A stretch of 64,000 nt of DNA from Streptomyces asiaticus (lineage in GTDB: Bacteria; Actinomycetota; Actinomycetes; Streptomycetales; Streptomycetaceae). Each line of letters begins with the position of its first letter. The first letter of the stretch is position 1. Shown piece after piece: positions 8,640-16,718 of the stretch. A program made the translations under genes and the position numbers. The stretch is from NCBI RefSeq assembly GCF_018138715.1, contig NZ_JAGSHX010000006.1, positions 7,254,001 through 7,318,000 of the forward strand, given 5' to 3'. A model generated the notes under the pieces. The model did not search any database and was not told where the DNA came from. It worked only from the letters and a program-made list of their open reading frames with translations.

Positions 8640-8882
8640 CAGGTGTCTGCCGGTCGGCCCGTGGCCGTTCCGACAGGGAAAACCATAGCAAACATCGGGG
8701 CGTGCTCGATCACGGCCGGTCGTGCCCCGGAGTGGCCGGGTGGGCGGGCTGTGTGACGGGGGCATGACGGCGGTATTGCCGCCTTGGGCTGGGCGGGCGA
8801 GCGGAGGAGTATGGGCGGGTGACCCCTGCCGCGGGGGTCCGTGGCAGGGCGTTCCGCGGCAGCGCAACGACGAGGAGGCATC

Positions 8883-10220
8883 GTGAGTGAGTCGCTTTCG
8901 GGCGCGACGACGACCGGGACGGTCAAGGGCGAGGACGAGGTGGTCGACCTCTGCCGTGACCTGATCCGGATCGACACCAGTAACTATGGCGACCACTCCG
9001 GCCCCGGTGAGCGCGCGGCCGCCGAGTACGTCGCGGAGAAGCTGGCCGAGGTGGGGCTCGAGCCCAAGATCTTCGAGTCGCACAAGGGCAGGGCGTCGAC
9101 CGTGGCACGGATCAAGGGGGAGGATCCGTCCCGTCCCGCGCTGCTCATCCACGGCCACACCGACGTCGTACCGGCCAATGCCGAGGACTGGACCCACCAC
9201 CCCTTCTCCGGCGAGATCGTGGACGACTGCGTCTGGGGCCGGGGCGCGGTGGACATGAAGGACATGGACGCGATGACGCTCGCGGTCGTCCGGGAGCGGC
9301 TGCGCAGCGGGCGCAAGCCCCCGCGCGACATCGTGCTGGCCTTCCTCGCCGATGAGGAGGCGGGCGGGGTCTACGGGGCCAAGCACCTGGTCAACAACCA
9401 CCCCGAGCTCTTCGAGGGCGTGACGGAGGCGATCGGCGAGGTCGGCGGCTTCTCCTTCACTGTCAACGAGCAGCTGCGGCTCTATCTGATCGAGACCGCC
9501 CAGAAGGGCATGCACTGGATGCGGCTCACGGTGGACGGCACCGCGGGTCACGGCTCGATGACCAACAACGACAACGCCATCACCGAGCTGACCGAGGCGG
9601 TCGGGCGGCTCGGGCGGCACAAGTTCCCGGTGCGGGTCACCAAGACCGTACGGTCCTTCCTGGACGAGCTGTCCGACGCCCTCGGCACCCCGCTCGACCC
9701 GGAGAACATGGACGAGACGCTCACCAAGCTGGGCGGCATCGCGAAGATCATCGGGGCCACGCTCCAGAACACCGCCGCCCCGACCATGCTCAGCGCCGGC
9801 TACAAGGTCAACGTGATCCCGGGGCAGGCCACGGCGCATGTGGACGGGCGCTTCCTGCCGGGGTTCGAGGAGGAGTTCCTGGCCGACCTCGACCGCATCC
9901 TCGGCCCGCGGGTCAAGCGGGAGGACGTGCACGCGGACAAGGCGCTGGAGACCACCTTCGACGGGGCGCTGGTGGACGCCATGCAGTCGGCGCTGAAGGC
10001 GGAGGACCCGATCGCCCGCGCCGTGCCGTACTGCCTCTCGGGCGGTACGGACGCGAAGTCCTTCGACGACCTCGGCATCCGCTGCTTCGGCTTCGCGCCG
10101 CTGCGGCTGCCCCCGGAGCTGGACTTCGCCGGGATGTTCCACGGGGTCGACGAGCGGGTGCCGGTGGACGGGCTGAAGTTCGGTGTGCGGGTGCTGGACC
10201 GGTTCCTGGACGCCTGCTGA
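8883..10220 (+). CDS. M20 family metallopeptidase (dipeptidase/deacylase type)
   Basis: The 445-aa protein belongs to the M20/M25/M40 zinc peptidases. Visible motifs are LLIHGHTDVVPAN (first metal His and Asp, near residues 97-105), WGRGAVDMKDMD (bridging Asp), LAFLADEEAGG (catalytic Glu pair), and a late histidine in FAGMFHGVDE. A dimerisation insertion of about 110 residues sits in the middle. The GTG at 8883 is chosen because GAGGAGG lies 4-10 bases upstream. Family members hydrolyse dipeptides or N-acyl amino acids in the cytoplasm; the precise substrate cannot be read from sequence. It is a single gene between tRNA-Leu and the chaplin. Confidence 0.9.
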   Translation: MSESLSGATTTGTVKGEDEVVDLCRDLIRIDTSNYGDHSGPGERAAAEYVAEKLAEVGLEPKIFESHKGRASTVARIKGEDPSRPALLIHGHTDVVPANAEDWTHHPFSGEIVDDCVWGRGAVDMKDMDAMTLAVVRERLRSGRKPPRDIVLAFLADEEAGGVYGAKHLVNNHPELFEGVTEAIGEVGGFSFTVNEQLRLYLIETAQKGMHWMRLTVDGTAGHGSMTNNDNAITELTEAVGRLGRHKFPVRVTKTVRSFLDELSDALGTPLDPENMDETLTKLGGIAKIIGATLQNTAAPTMLSAGYKVNVIPGQATAHVDGRFLPGFEEEFLADLDRILGPRVKREDVHADKALETTFDGALVDAMQSALKAEDPIARAVPYCLSGGTDAKSFDDLGIRCFGFAPLRLPPELDFAGMFHGVDERVPVDGLKFGVRVLDRFLDAC

Positions 10221-10583
10221 GGGCCTGTCCGAGGGGGCTGCCGGGTCCGCTGAGGGGCTGACACGATCGGCCTAATCGATCACACATACCGAAGGGACCA
10301 AAAAGGGTGAATGGTGTCGTAGCTTGATAGCTTGATTGCTCCTTCCTCGTTACATGGTGTGTGCGGCTCGTAACCGGGCCGTGATGCCGACAAGGGGGTG
10401 GTGCTGTGCCCCGCCTTCGGCAACTACCGCATCGATCACGTGACATCGGGTCACGGTCCACCGGGGTGTGATCCCGGGCGGTCTCGGAGTGTGCGCGCTC
10501 CGGGGCCGCCCGGGGATGGGGGTGCGGGCGAGATCGCCCGCGCGCACTCCGTCCGGGACGGAAGGCTAGGGGAGCAGAAAGTT
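10221..10583 (+). promoter_or_regulatory. Chaplin upstream region with a BldD-like palindrome
   Basis: This 363-bp gene-free region has an A/T-rich island at about 10265-10350, unusual here and the likeliest promoter. GTGACATCGGGTCAC at 10440-10454 is an inverted repeat (GTGAC, five bases, GTCAC) that agrees with most fixed positions of the BldD box as I recall it (ACnC(A/T)GnGT core), with two mismatches at the centre. The 5' leader then carries a further imperfect inverted repeat: GGAGTGTGCGCGC around 10486 and GCGCGCACTCC around 10540. Control by development regulators is expected for chaplins, but the site is only a candidate. Confidence 0.35.
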
Positions 10584-11501
10584 ATGCGACAGGTTGCGAA
10601 AAAGGGCCTGATCACCGTAGCCGCGGCCAGCGGCGTTCTCGCCGTGACCGGCGGCTATGCCCACGCGGCGGGGTCGGGCGCCGACGGTGGCGCCGCGTAC
10701 TCGCCGGGCATTGTCTCGGGCAACAACATCCAGGCCCCGGTGCATGTGCCGGTGAACCTGTGCGGAAACACGGTCAGCGTCGTCGGTGTCCTCAACGGCG
10801 CGGGCGGGGGGCAGTGCGGCGACCGGACCGGCGGCGGCTCGGGCGACTCGTCCGGCGGTGGCGGCTCCCAGTCCGGCGGCTCGCAGGCGCAGGGCAGCAG
10901 CAGCGACTCATCGGGCATCGGCTCCGGCAACAACATCCAGGCCCCGATCGGCGTCCCGGTCAATGTGTGCGGGAACAACATCAGCGCGGTCGGGTACGGG
11001 AACAGCAGCGACGGCGGCGAGTGCGGGGAGACGGTGCCGGCGGTGCCGGAGAACCCGGGGAACCCTGGGAACCCGGGGAACCCCGGAAACCCTGGCAATC
11101 CGGGGAACCCCGGGAACCCGGGGAATCCTGGCAACCCGGGGAACCCTGGGAATCCTGGCAACCCGGGGAACCCTGGGAACCCGGGCAACCCGGGGAATCC
11201 GGGCAACCCCGGAAACCCCGGTCAGCCTGGGAACCCGGGCAACCCCGGCAATCCCGGTAACCCGAGCAACCCGGGGGGCTCGAACCCCGGTGGTGGCTCG
11301 GAGCAGCCCGGGGACTCCTCGCAGGGCCACCAGGCCGAGCACGCGGGAGCCCACGGCCTCGACCCGTCCGCGAACCTCGGCAGCAAGGAGCAGCTCGCGC
11401 ACACCGGTGCGGGCCCCGTCGAACTGGCCATTCCGGCCGCCGCGGGCATGCTGCTCGCGGGCACGGTGCTCTACCGCCGGGCCCGCGCCGCGCAGCGCTG
11501 A
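10584..11501 (+). CDS. chpC: Long chaplin with two chaplin domains, Asn-Pro-Gly repeat and sortase signal (ChpC-like)
   Basis: Chaplins are hydrophobic surface proteins that coat aerial hyphae; long ones are wall-anchored by sortase. The 305-aa protein has a signal peptide (residues 1-28, ending AHA). It has two chaplin domains at about 39-80 and 109-148, each with SGNNIQAP, then VPVNxCGN, and a second Cys near the end (Cys60/Cys78 and Cys129/Cys147). A collagen-like tract of 25 Asn-Pro-Gly-type triplets covers 157-231. The LAHTG sorting motif at 271-275 is followed by a hydrophobic span and an Arg-rich tail, fitting class E sortases. The ATG at 10584 follows GGGGAGCAG. The name rests on domain layout and neighbourhood; other long chaplins share this plan. 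Confidence 0.93.
   Translation: MRQVAKKGLITVAAASGVLAVTGGYAHAAGSGADGGAAYSPGIVSGNNIQAPVHVPVNLCGNTVSVVGVLNGAGGGQCGDRTGGGSGDSSGGGGSQSGGSQAQGSSSDSSGIGSGNNIQAPIGVPVNVCGNNISAVGYGNSSDGGECGETVPAVPENPGNPGNPGNPGNPGNPGNPGNPGNPGNPGNPGNPGNPGNPGNPGNPGNPGNPGNPGQPGNPGNPGNPGNPSNPGGSNPGGGSEQPGDSSQGHQAEHAGAHGLDPSANLGSKEQLAHTGAGPVELAIPAAAGMLLAGTVLYRRARAAQR
11052..11276 (+). repeat. In-frame 9-bp tandem repeat encoding (Asn-Pro-Gly)n
   Basis: There are 25 consecutive 9-bp units of the type AACCC(G/T/C)GG(G/C/A). They encode 19 Asn-Pro-Gly triplets, one Gln-Pro-Gly, three Asn-Pro-Gly, one Asn-Pro-Ser and one Asn-Pro-Gly. Synonymous codons vary between units, so the peptide repeat is probably maintained by selection rather than being a recent slip. 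Confidence 0.9.
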
Positions 11502-11631
11502 TCACACTTCGCGCTGATGGGCGCTGACAGGTGCCGGGCGGTGTCCCCACCGCACCACACACCGTGCACCGCACCTCACACGCCGCGCATCACACCCCGG
11601 ATCCCGTACGCCGGGTGATGGTGGCGTCACT

Positions 11632-11665
11632 CCGGGCGGGCCCGCACCAAGCGGGGCCCGCCCGG
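11632..11665. terminator. Hairpin between the chaplin and the convergent DUF5703 gene
   Basis: CCGGGCGGGCCCGC at 11632-11645 pairs with GCGGGGCCCGCCCGG (one bulged G) ending at 11665, with a short ACCAA loop. It lies between convergent genes and can serve both. Confidence 0.75.
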
Positions 11666-11680
11666 TCATGCCCCGGCCCG

Positions 11681-11869
11681 CTACCAGGTCGCCCGTAGCT
11701 GGCGGATGATCCGGCGCCGCAATCGCACTCTGCGGCTGCCGTCGGGGTTGAGTCTCAAGCGATCCAACTCCCAGTGTCCGTACTCGGCATGGTCGGTGAG
11801 CAGGCGGGTAGTGGCCTTGCGGGAAACACCCCGCGGCACATACACATCACAGAATTCGTATTCCGGCAT
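11681..11869 (-). CDS. DUF5703 family protein
   Basis: This small basic protein of 62 residues (MPEYEFCDVYVPRGVSRKAT and onward) ends in a conserved Arg-rich helix (RVRLRRRIIRQLRATW). The wording matches the DUF5703 family found in Streptomyces and relatives, whose function is unknown. The size is normal for the family. It is transcribed divergently from the acidic protein gene, 47 bp away, so the two may share a promoter region. Nothing in the sequence indicates a catalytic role. Confidence 0.8.
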   Translation of the reverse strand: MPEYEFCDVYVPRGVSRKATTRLLTDHAEYGHWELDRLRLNPDGSRRVRLRRRIIRQLRATW

Positions 11870-11916
11870 CGCATCTATTGTGCGGGAACTGCCCTGCTAC
11901 GGATAGCGTCTGCACT

Positions 11917-12609
11917 ATGTCTGATGCTGCGCAGCCATCCGCTGCCGAGGTACGTGCCGCCGCTGAAGCGGTGAAAGCCGCACTGGATCGTCACCTCGAC
12001 GCCGTCGAACGTCGGTCGGGGGAAGGCGATCCGGCCGTCTACGCCGCGTTCAACGAACTGGCGGCGGCAGCCGAGGTCTACGACGAGCTGCTCTATGACG
12101 CCTACGACGAGGTGACGCCCTTCGAGATCCCTGGTGACGACCGCCTCCCCGCCTACACCGGGCCGGAGGAGCCGAGCGCGCTGAGCGTGCTGATCCGCAG
12201 GGACTACGTCGTCGCCGAACCGCAGCGACTGCTCTCGCAGGCGCAGCGGATCGCCGACCTGGATCCGGACATCGACACGGGGAACGACAAGCAGGGCGGC
12301 GGGGCGGCCGCCGGGGAGAGCGTGCACACCGCCCTGGGGGTGGTCTTCGGCGAGTTCGAGCCGGACGAGATCGCCTCTCGGCACAAGGAGTTCGGCCTGG
12401 AGGAGGGTGACTCCACGCTCTGGGTGGTGGCGGCCGAGGAGCCCCCGGAGCCGGGGGAGTGGCTCTCCGCCCCCTTCGACCAGGCGGATCCGCATATGGT
12501 CGTGTGCCGCTTCGACATGAGCTCGGTCTTCGACGAGGAGCTCGAGGACGACGAGGAACTCGAGGACGAGGACGAGGACGACCTGGAGGTCCTGGAGCCG
12601 GGCAGCTGA
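11917..12609 (+). CDS. Conserved acidic protein of unknown function
   Basis: The 230-aa protein is highly acidic. Residues 1-50 are Ala/Glu-rich and helical; a middle part around 55-110 contains VYDELLYDAYDEVTPFEIPG and SVLIRRDYVV; then LGVVFGEFEPDEIASRHKEF. The C-terminal 25 residues alternate Glu/Asp/Leu (EELEDDEELEDEDEDD). No signal peptide or membrane segment is visible, so it is probably cytoplasmic. The ATG at 11917 is chosen as the first start giving this N-terminus; the upstream GTG/ATG codons would overlap the divergent promoter. No function is recognised. It is divergent from the DUF5703 gene. Confidence 0.75.
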   Translation: MSDAAQPSAAEVRAAAEAVKAALDRHLDAVERRSGEGDPAVYAAFNELAAAAEVYDELLYDAYDEVTPFEIPGDDRLPAYTGPEEPSALSVLIRRDYVVAEPQRLLSQAQRIADLDPDIDTGNDKQGGGAAAGESVHTALGVVFGEFEPDEIASRHKEFGLEEGDSTLWVVAAEEPPEPGEWLSAPFDQADPHMVVCRFDMSSVFDEELEDDEELEDEDEDDLEVLEPGS

Positions 12610-12619
12610 GGTCTGGGGT

Positions 12620-12710
12620 CCCGGGCCGCTTGGCCCGGGGTCGGTTGCCTTCGGATTGTTCGGTTCCGGGCGGCTCGGGCCCGGCGGTGGCTTCGAGCCG
12701 CCCGGAACCG
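12620..12710. terminator. Two hairpins between convergent genes
   Basis: CCCGGGCC at 12620-12627 pairs with GGCCCGGG at 12632-12639 directly after the acidic-protein gene. A second, stronger hairpin has a perfect 17-bp stem (12661-12677 with 12694-12710, arm CGGTTCCGGGCGGCTCG) and a 16-base loop. They separate the convergent acidic-protein and RecD2-like genes. The rest of the spacer to 12836 shows nothing further. Confidence 0.75.
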
Positions 12711-12836
12711 GGTCACCCGGCTCCGTACCCCGGCCGTGTACCCCGGCCCCGGAACGCTTGGTCATGAGACCGGCGATCCGGGGCCGGGGGCGTGCTGGAG
12801 GCCCGTCGCGTGGTGGGGCCCGGCGCGGGCCGTCGG

Positions 12837-15614
12837 TCAGCCGGTGGGCGCGGGTGGGACCTGGGCCTGGAGGAGGGCTCGCAGGCGGGTGGTGCGGTCC
12901 TTGAAGGGGGTTTCCGCCACCGCTCGCGGCAGCGCCGCATCCGCGCCGTGGACCACGGACAGATGGCGCTCACCGCGGCCGAAGGCCGTGTAGACCCAGG
13001 CCCGGGTCAGCCCCGCCGTGGCGTCGCCCGGCAGCACCACCACGGCCGCGGGCCAGCGCGCTCCCGCCGCCTGGTGCGCGGTGAGGGCCCAGCCGTGCCG
13101 CACCAGCTCGCCGACCTCCTCGCGCGCCACCACGACCGGTGTGCCCGCACAGTCCAGACGCAGCCCCTCGGCGTCGGCCGAGACCACGGTGCCCGGCACC
13201 GTACGGCCCGGGGCCGGGGTGTACGCCACGCGGTCGCCCGGGTCGAAGCCGCCGAACCGGCCGGGGCCGGGGTTGAGGCGCTCCTTCAGGGCCGCGTTGA
13301 GCGCGCGGGTGCCGGCCGCGCCGCCGTGGCCCGGGGTGATCACCTGGGTCTGCTCCGGTGGGACGCCGATCGCACGGGGCACCGAGTCGGCGACGAGCTG
13401 CACGGTGCGGTGCACCGCCTCGCCCGCGTCCCGCACAGGCACGATCACGACCTCCTTGCCGGGCGCCTCCACCTGGTTGAGCTCGCCGATCCCGATGCCC
13501 GAGACCAGCTCGCCGATGGGGCCCGGGTCGGGGGTGCGGGAGACGACCTGCGGGCAGCGGCGGGCCGCCACCAGATCCGCGAAGACCCGGCCGGGACCGG
13601 CCGACCACAGCGCTCCCGGGTCCCCGCTGAGCACCAGACGGGCGCCGTCCGGCAGCGACTCGACCAGCATCGCGGCCGTCTCCACATCGAGCTGCGGGGC
13701 GTCCAGGACGACGAGCAGATCGAGCGCCAGAGCGCCCTCCTCGTCGCGTCCGGGGCCCTCGGCGTCGGCCAGCAGCCCGGCGACCGTGACGGCCGCGGAG
13801 GCGGCCTCCGGGGCCTCGTCCGGGCCCGCGGCGTCCGGACCGGCGCCCGGGTCCTCGCTCAGCGCGGCGGCCAGCCGCCGCCTGCCGTCCTCGGTGTGCG
13901 CGGCCGCGTAGGCCCGCAGGCCCATCGTGCGGGCGGCGGCGACCAGCGCCGCCGGTTCGGCGCGCGCCGCCTCGCCACCGCTGTGGGCGACCAGGCCGTG
14001 GGCCGCGACGGTACGGATGAGCTCCGCGGCGGAGGCGGAGGCCGCGGCGGCGGCCGCGCTCTCCCACTCGGCGTCGCCCACCGGCGCCTCGCCGTCCTGT
14101 GCGGGGGCGAAGGTGCTCGCCAGCCGGGCGAGACCGTCGGCCAGGCTCTCCTCCGCCAGGGCATAGCGGTCCAGCCCCAGCAGCACCCGCACCGGCTGCT
14201 CGGCGTCCTCGTCCTCGGCTGCCCGGGGCCGGGCCCCCGCCGGGGCGTCGAGCGCGTCCTGGAAGACCAGCACCGCGCCCTCCGCGATCGCGGTGCGCAG
14301 CGCCTCGTCCGGGTCCGGCACGGACGCCTTGGCGAGCGCGTCGCGCAGCGCGGACGACTCCAGCGCGGTGTGCCCCTCGAGGGCGGCGCGCTCCAGCAGC
14401 CAGCCGGTGAGCGCCAGCGCGCGGCGCTCGTCACCGGGCTCGCAGGCCGGGCCGAGGAGGCAGCGGGCGAAGCCGTCCGCCTGGTCGGGGCGTACGCCGG
14501 GCACGGCCAGGAGCTGCCAGGGGTCCTCGCGCAGCGCCTCGGCGGCGTGCTCCCCGAGCGTTTCGGCGACCTTCCCGGCCAGGGCTTCGGGGGCGCCGCC
14601 CGCCGCGAGCACCTCCCGGACGCCGCCACTGCCGGGGACCTCGCCCCCCGGCCCGCGCGCCGGACGGGCCGACGCCGGACGTACGGGAGCGGGCGCGGAG
14701 GCGGGCGCCGCCGCAGAGGCCCGCTCACGGGGGGTTGCGGGTGCGGCGGGCGCCGCCGGACGCGCTGCCGGGGCGTCGTTGAAGAACGACGCCGCCGACC
14801 GCTCACCGCTCTCCACGGCCCGCACGGCGGCGGCCAACGCCTCAGCCGCCGCCGACCGCCGCCCCTTGCCACCACCGGCGGAGGTTTCCGCGGCGCCGCC
14901 GGATGAGTCCTGTCCGGCGGGTCCGGAAGCGCCATCCCCCGCGCCCACGCCCGCGTCACCGCTCGCCTCGGCGCCGCGCCCGCCCGACCCCGGGCTTGAC
15001 GCGCCGTCCCCGGCGGGAGCCTGCTCTCGGTCGGCGCCCTCGGCGTGGGGGCTCGCCCCGGCGCCGCCGGACCCGCCCTGCCCGGCCGGGGTGGGAGCAT
15101 CTGCTCCCACGCCATCGCTCGTCCCGTCCGGACCCGGCGCTTCCGCGTCCCCGGCCCCGGCGCCCTGGCCCGCCCCTGAACCGCCGGACGGGCCCTGCTC
15201 AGCGGACGGGCCCTGCTCAGTGGATGGGGCCTGCCCACCCGTGGCGGGCCCGTCGGCCCCGCCTGCTGGGGGCTGTTCGCCGTCGGCGCCTTGGGCGCCG
15301 TGGGAGCCCGCTCCGGAGGCGGGGGCCCCTGCCTCGTCGGCCCCGCCCCGCCCGGCGGATTCCGCGGGTCCGGCGGCCGCGGCCGCCCCCGCGTCGTTCC
15401 GGTCCGCCCCCGCGGGGCCGCCCGTCCCCGCCGGGCCGCCCGTCCCCGCCGGGCCGCCCGTGGCGGCGGGCTCGCTGCGGTCGTCCGGGGCCGTCCCGGC
15501 AGCGGGGTCGCCCGGGGCACCCGGCGTGCGGGCCGCGGGGTTCGCCGGCTCCGCCGGCGGGTCGGCCTCCTCGGGCGCGGGTGCGGCGTCGCCGGCGAGG
15601 CGGTCGGTACTCAC
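12837..15614 (-). CDS. RecD2-like protein with degenerate Walker A and long disordered N-terminus
   Basis: The 925-aa protein starts at a GTG overlapping the stop of the upstream aldo/keto reductase (GTGA). Residues 1-325 are Ala/Gly/Pro/Asp-rich and probably disordered. From about 330 it follows the RecD2 plan: helix-hairpin-helix-like part (EALREDPWQLLAVPGVRPDQ at 359-378), winged-helix part to about 480, then helicase motifs. Where RecD2 has GGPGTGKT, this protein has GGEAARAE (546-553). Motif Ia is reduced to AAHTEDGRRRL (571-581), and the Walker B site reads LLVVLDAPQLD instead of a DE pair. Motif III (LSGDPGALWSAGPGRVFADL, 662-681), an SH3-like insert (about 790-832), and motifs V/VI (TAHQAAGARW, YTAFGRGE) are recognisable. 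ATP hydrolysis seems unlikely; DNA or protein binding may remain (inference). Confidence 0.8.
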   Translation of the reverse strand: MSTDRLAGDAAPAPEEADPPAEPANPAARTPGAPGDPAAGTAPDDRSEPAATGGPAGTGGPAGTGGPAGADRNDAGAAAAAGPAESAGRGGADEAGAPASGAGSHGAQGADGEQPPAGGADGPATGGQAPSTEQGPSAEQGPSGGSGAGQGAGAGDAEAPGPDGTSDGVGADAPTPAGQGGSGGAGASPHAEGADREQAPAGDGASSPGSGGRGAEASGDAGVGAGDGASGPAGQDSSGGAAETSAGGGKGRRSAAAEALAAAVRAVESGERSAASFFNDAPAARPAAPAAPATPRERASAAAPASAPAPVRPASARPARGPGGEVPGSGGVREVLAAGGAPEALAGKVAETLGEHAAEALREDPWQLLAVPGVRPDQADGFARCLLGPACEPGDERRALALTGWLLERAALEGHTALESSALRDALAKASVPDPDEALRTAIAEGAVLVFQDALDAPAGARPRAAEDEDAEQPVRVLLGLDRYALAEESLADGLARLASTFAPAQDGEAPVGDAEWESAAAAAASASAAELIRTVAAHGLVAHSGGEAARAEPAALVAAARTMGLRAYAAAHTEDGRRRLAAALSEDPGAGPDAAGPDEAPEAASAAVTVAGLLADAEGPGRDEEGALALDLLVVLDAPQLDVETAAMLVESLPDGARLVLSGDPGALWSAGPGRVFADLVAARRCPQVVSRTPDPGPIGELVSGIGIGELNQVEAPGKEVVIVPVRDAGEAVHRTVQLVADSVPRAIGVPPEQTQVITPGHGGAAGTRALNAALKERLNPGPGRFGGFDPGDRVAYTPAPGRTVPGTVVSADAEGLRLDCAGTPVVVAREEVGELVRHGWALTAHQAAGARWPAAVVVLPGDATAGLTRAWVYTAFGRGERHLSVVHGADAALPRAVAETPFKDRTTRLRALLQAQVPPAPTG

Positions 15615-16591
15615 AGCGTGCTCCAGTCCTGATCGGGATAGCGGTGCACGGGCGCCGACACATCGTCGAGCGCCTGGCAGATCTCGTCCGGAAGACTAAG
15701 GGTCTCCGCCGACAACGCCGCCCTCAGCTGCTGGGCGTTGCGCGCGCCGACGATCGGGGCGGTGACGCCCGGGCGGTCGCGGACCCAGGCCAGGGCCACA
15801 TTGAGCGCGGTGGTCGCCAGGCCGTCGGCCGCTATGGCGACCGCCTCGACGATCCGGCCCGCCTCCTCGTCCAGATACGGCTCGACGAACGCCGCGAGCT
15901 CGGAGGCGCCGCGCGAGTCGGCGGGTGTCGTATGGCGGTACTTGCCGGTGAGCACACCGCGGCCGAGCGGCGAGGACGGCAGCAGCCCGACGCCCAGGTC
16001 GAGCGCGGCGGGCAGCACCTCGCGCTCCACACCGCGCTGGAGCAGCGAATACTCCATCTGCGTGCTGGCCAGCCGGGTGTGCGCGCCCGAGGAGGCCAGC
16101 TGCCAGGTGGCGGCCTTCGCGAGCTGCCAGCCGCTGAAGTTGGACACCCCCACATAGCGGGCCCGCCCGCTGCTCACCGCGACGTCGAGCGCCTGAAGGG
16201 TCTCCTCGAGCGGAGTGAACGGATCGAAGGCGTGCACCTGCCACAGGTCGACATAGTCCGTGCCCAGCCGCTCCAGCGAGGCGTCCAGCGCGGCCAGCAG
16301 ATGGCCGCGCGAGGCGTCGAAGCGGCGGTCGGGATCGGGCACACTGCCCGCCTTGGTGGCGATCTGGAGATCGCGCCGGGGCAGTAACCCCTCCAGCAGC
16401 TGACCCAGGAGGTATTCGGCGCCGCCGTCCGCGTACACATCCGCGGTGTCGACGAGTGTCCCGCCCGCCTCCCAGAACGCCTTGAGCTGATCCGCGGCGT
16501 CGTGTTCGTCAGTGTCCCGCCCCCAAGTGAGCGTGCCGAGCCCGAGCCGGGAGACGCGCAGGCCCGTGCGGCCGAGGTGCCTTAGCTCCAT
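15611..16591 (-). CDS. Aldo/keto reductase
   Basis: The 326-aa NADPH-dependent oxidoreductase has a TIM-barrel fold. The N-terminus MELRHLGRTGLRVSRLGLGT is typical of the family. The catalytic tetrad is partly visible: Asp in LVDTADVYADGG (Tyr is in the same motif), Lys in IATKAGS, His in DLWQVHAFDP. The NADPH-binding end has the GARNAQQL pattern near residue 290. The ATG at 16591 sits at the conserved N-terminus; the upstream ATG codons in frame lie in the divergent promoter. It is cotranscribed with the RecD2-like gene, which overlaps its end. The substrate is unknown. Confidence 0.92.
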   Translation of the reverse strand: MELRHLGRTGLRVSRLGLGTLTWGRDTDEHDAADQLKAFWEAGGTLVDTADVYADGGAEYLLGQLLEGLLPRRDLQIATKAGSVPDPDRRFDASRGHLLAALDASLERLGTDYVDLWQVHAFDPFTPLEETLQALDVAVSSGRARYVGVSNFSGWQLAKAATWQLASSGAHTRLASTQMEYSLLQRGVEREVLPAALDLGVGLLPSSPLGRGVLTGKYRHTTPADSRGASELAAFVEPYLDEEAGRIVEAVAIAADGLATTALNVALAWVRDRPGVTAPIVGARNAQQLRAALSAETLSLPDEICQALDDVSAPVHRYPDQDWSTL

Positions 16592-16694
16592 GAACGTCGA
16601 GATTACTGGCCGCAAAGCGCCACGTGGCAGCCTGTGGATAACCCACCCCTGACGTATCGGGGCCATGCGCGCTAGAGTCCCCGGAACAGCGACG

Positions 16695-16708
16695 TTACTG
16701 ATCAGTAA
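16695..16708. promoter_or_regulatory. Perfect 14-bp palindrome overlapping the ribosome site of the LLM oxidoreductase
   Basis: TTACTGATCAGTAA is its own reverse complement. It ends 10 bases before the ATG of the oxidoreductase gene and shares AA with the Shine-Dalgarno AAGGGG. The form is that of a TetR-type operator. No TetR gene is nearby, so the regulator is unknown. It also lies in the spacer shared with the divergent aldo/keto reductase. Confidence 0.55.
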
Positions 16709-16718
16709 GGGGTGCGGT

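Noticed and set aside
10369..10400. BldN-type chaplin promoter starting at CGTAAC
   Set aside because: CGTAAC is present but no CGTTGA-like element follows at the expected distance.
11052..11276. Regular short repeats that might be taken for a CRISPR array
   Set aside because: The unit is 9 bp with no spacers, in frame, and encodes Asn-Pro-Gly triplets of the chaplin.
15000..15560. Several plus-strand Pro/Arg-rich frames opposite the RecD2-like N-terminus
   Set aside because: They are mirror images of the Ala/Gly/Pro-rich minus-strand coding sequence and lack ribosome sites and domains.
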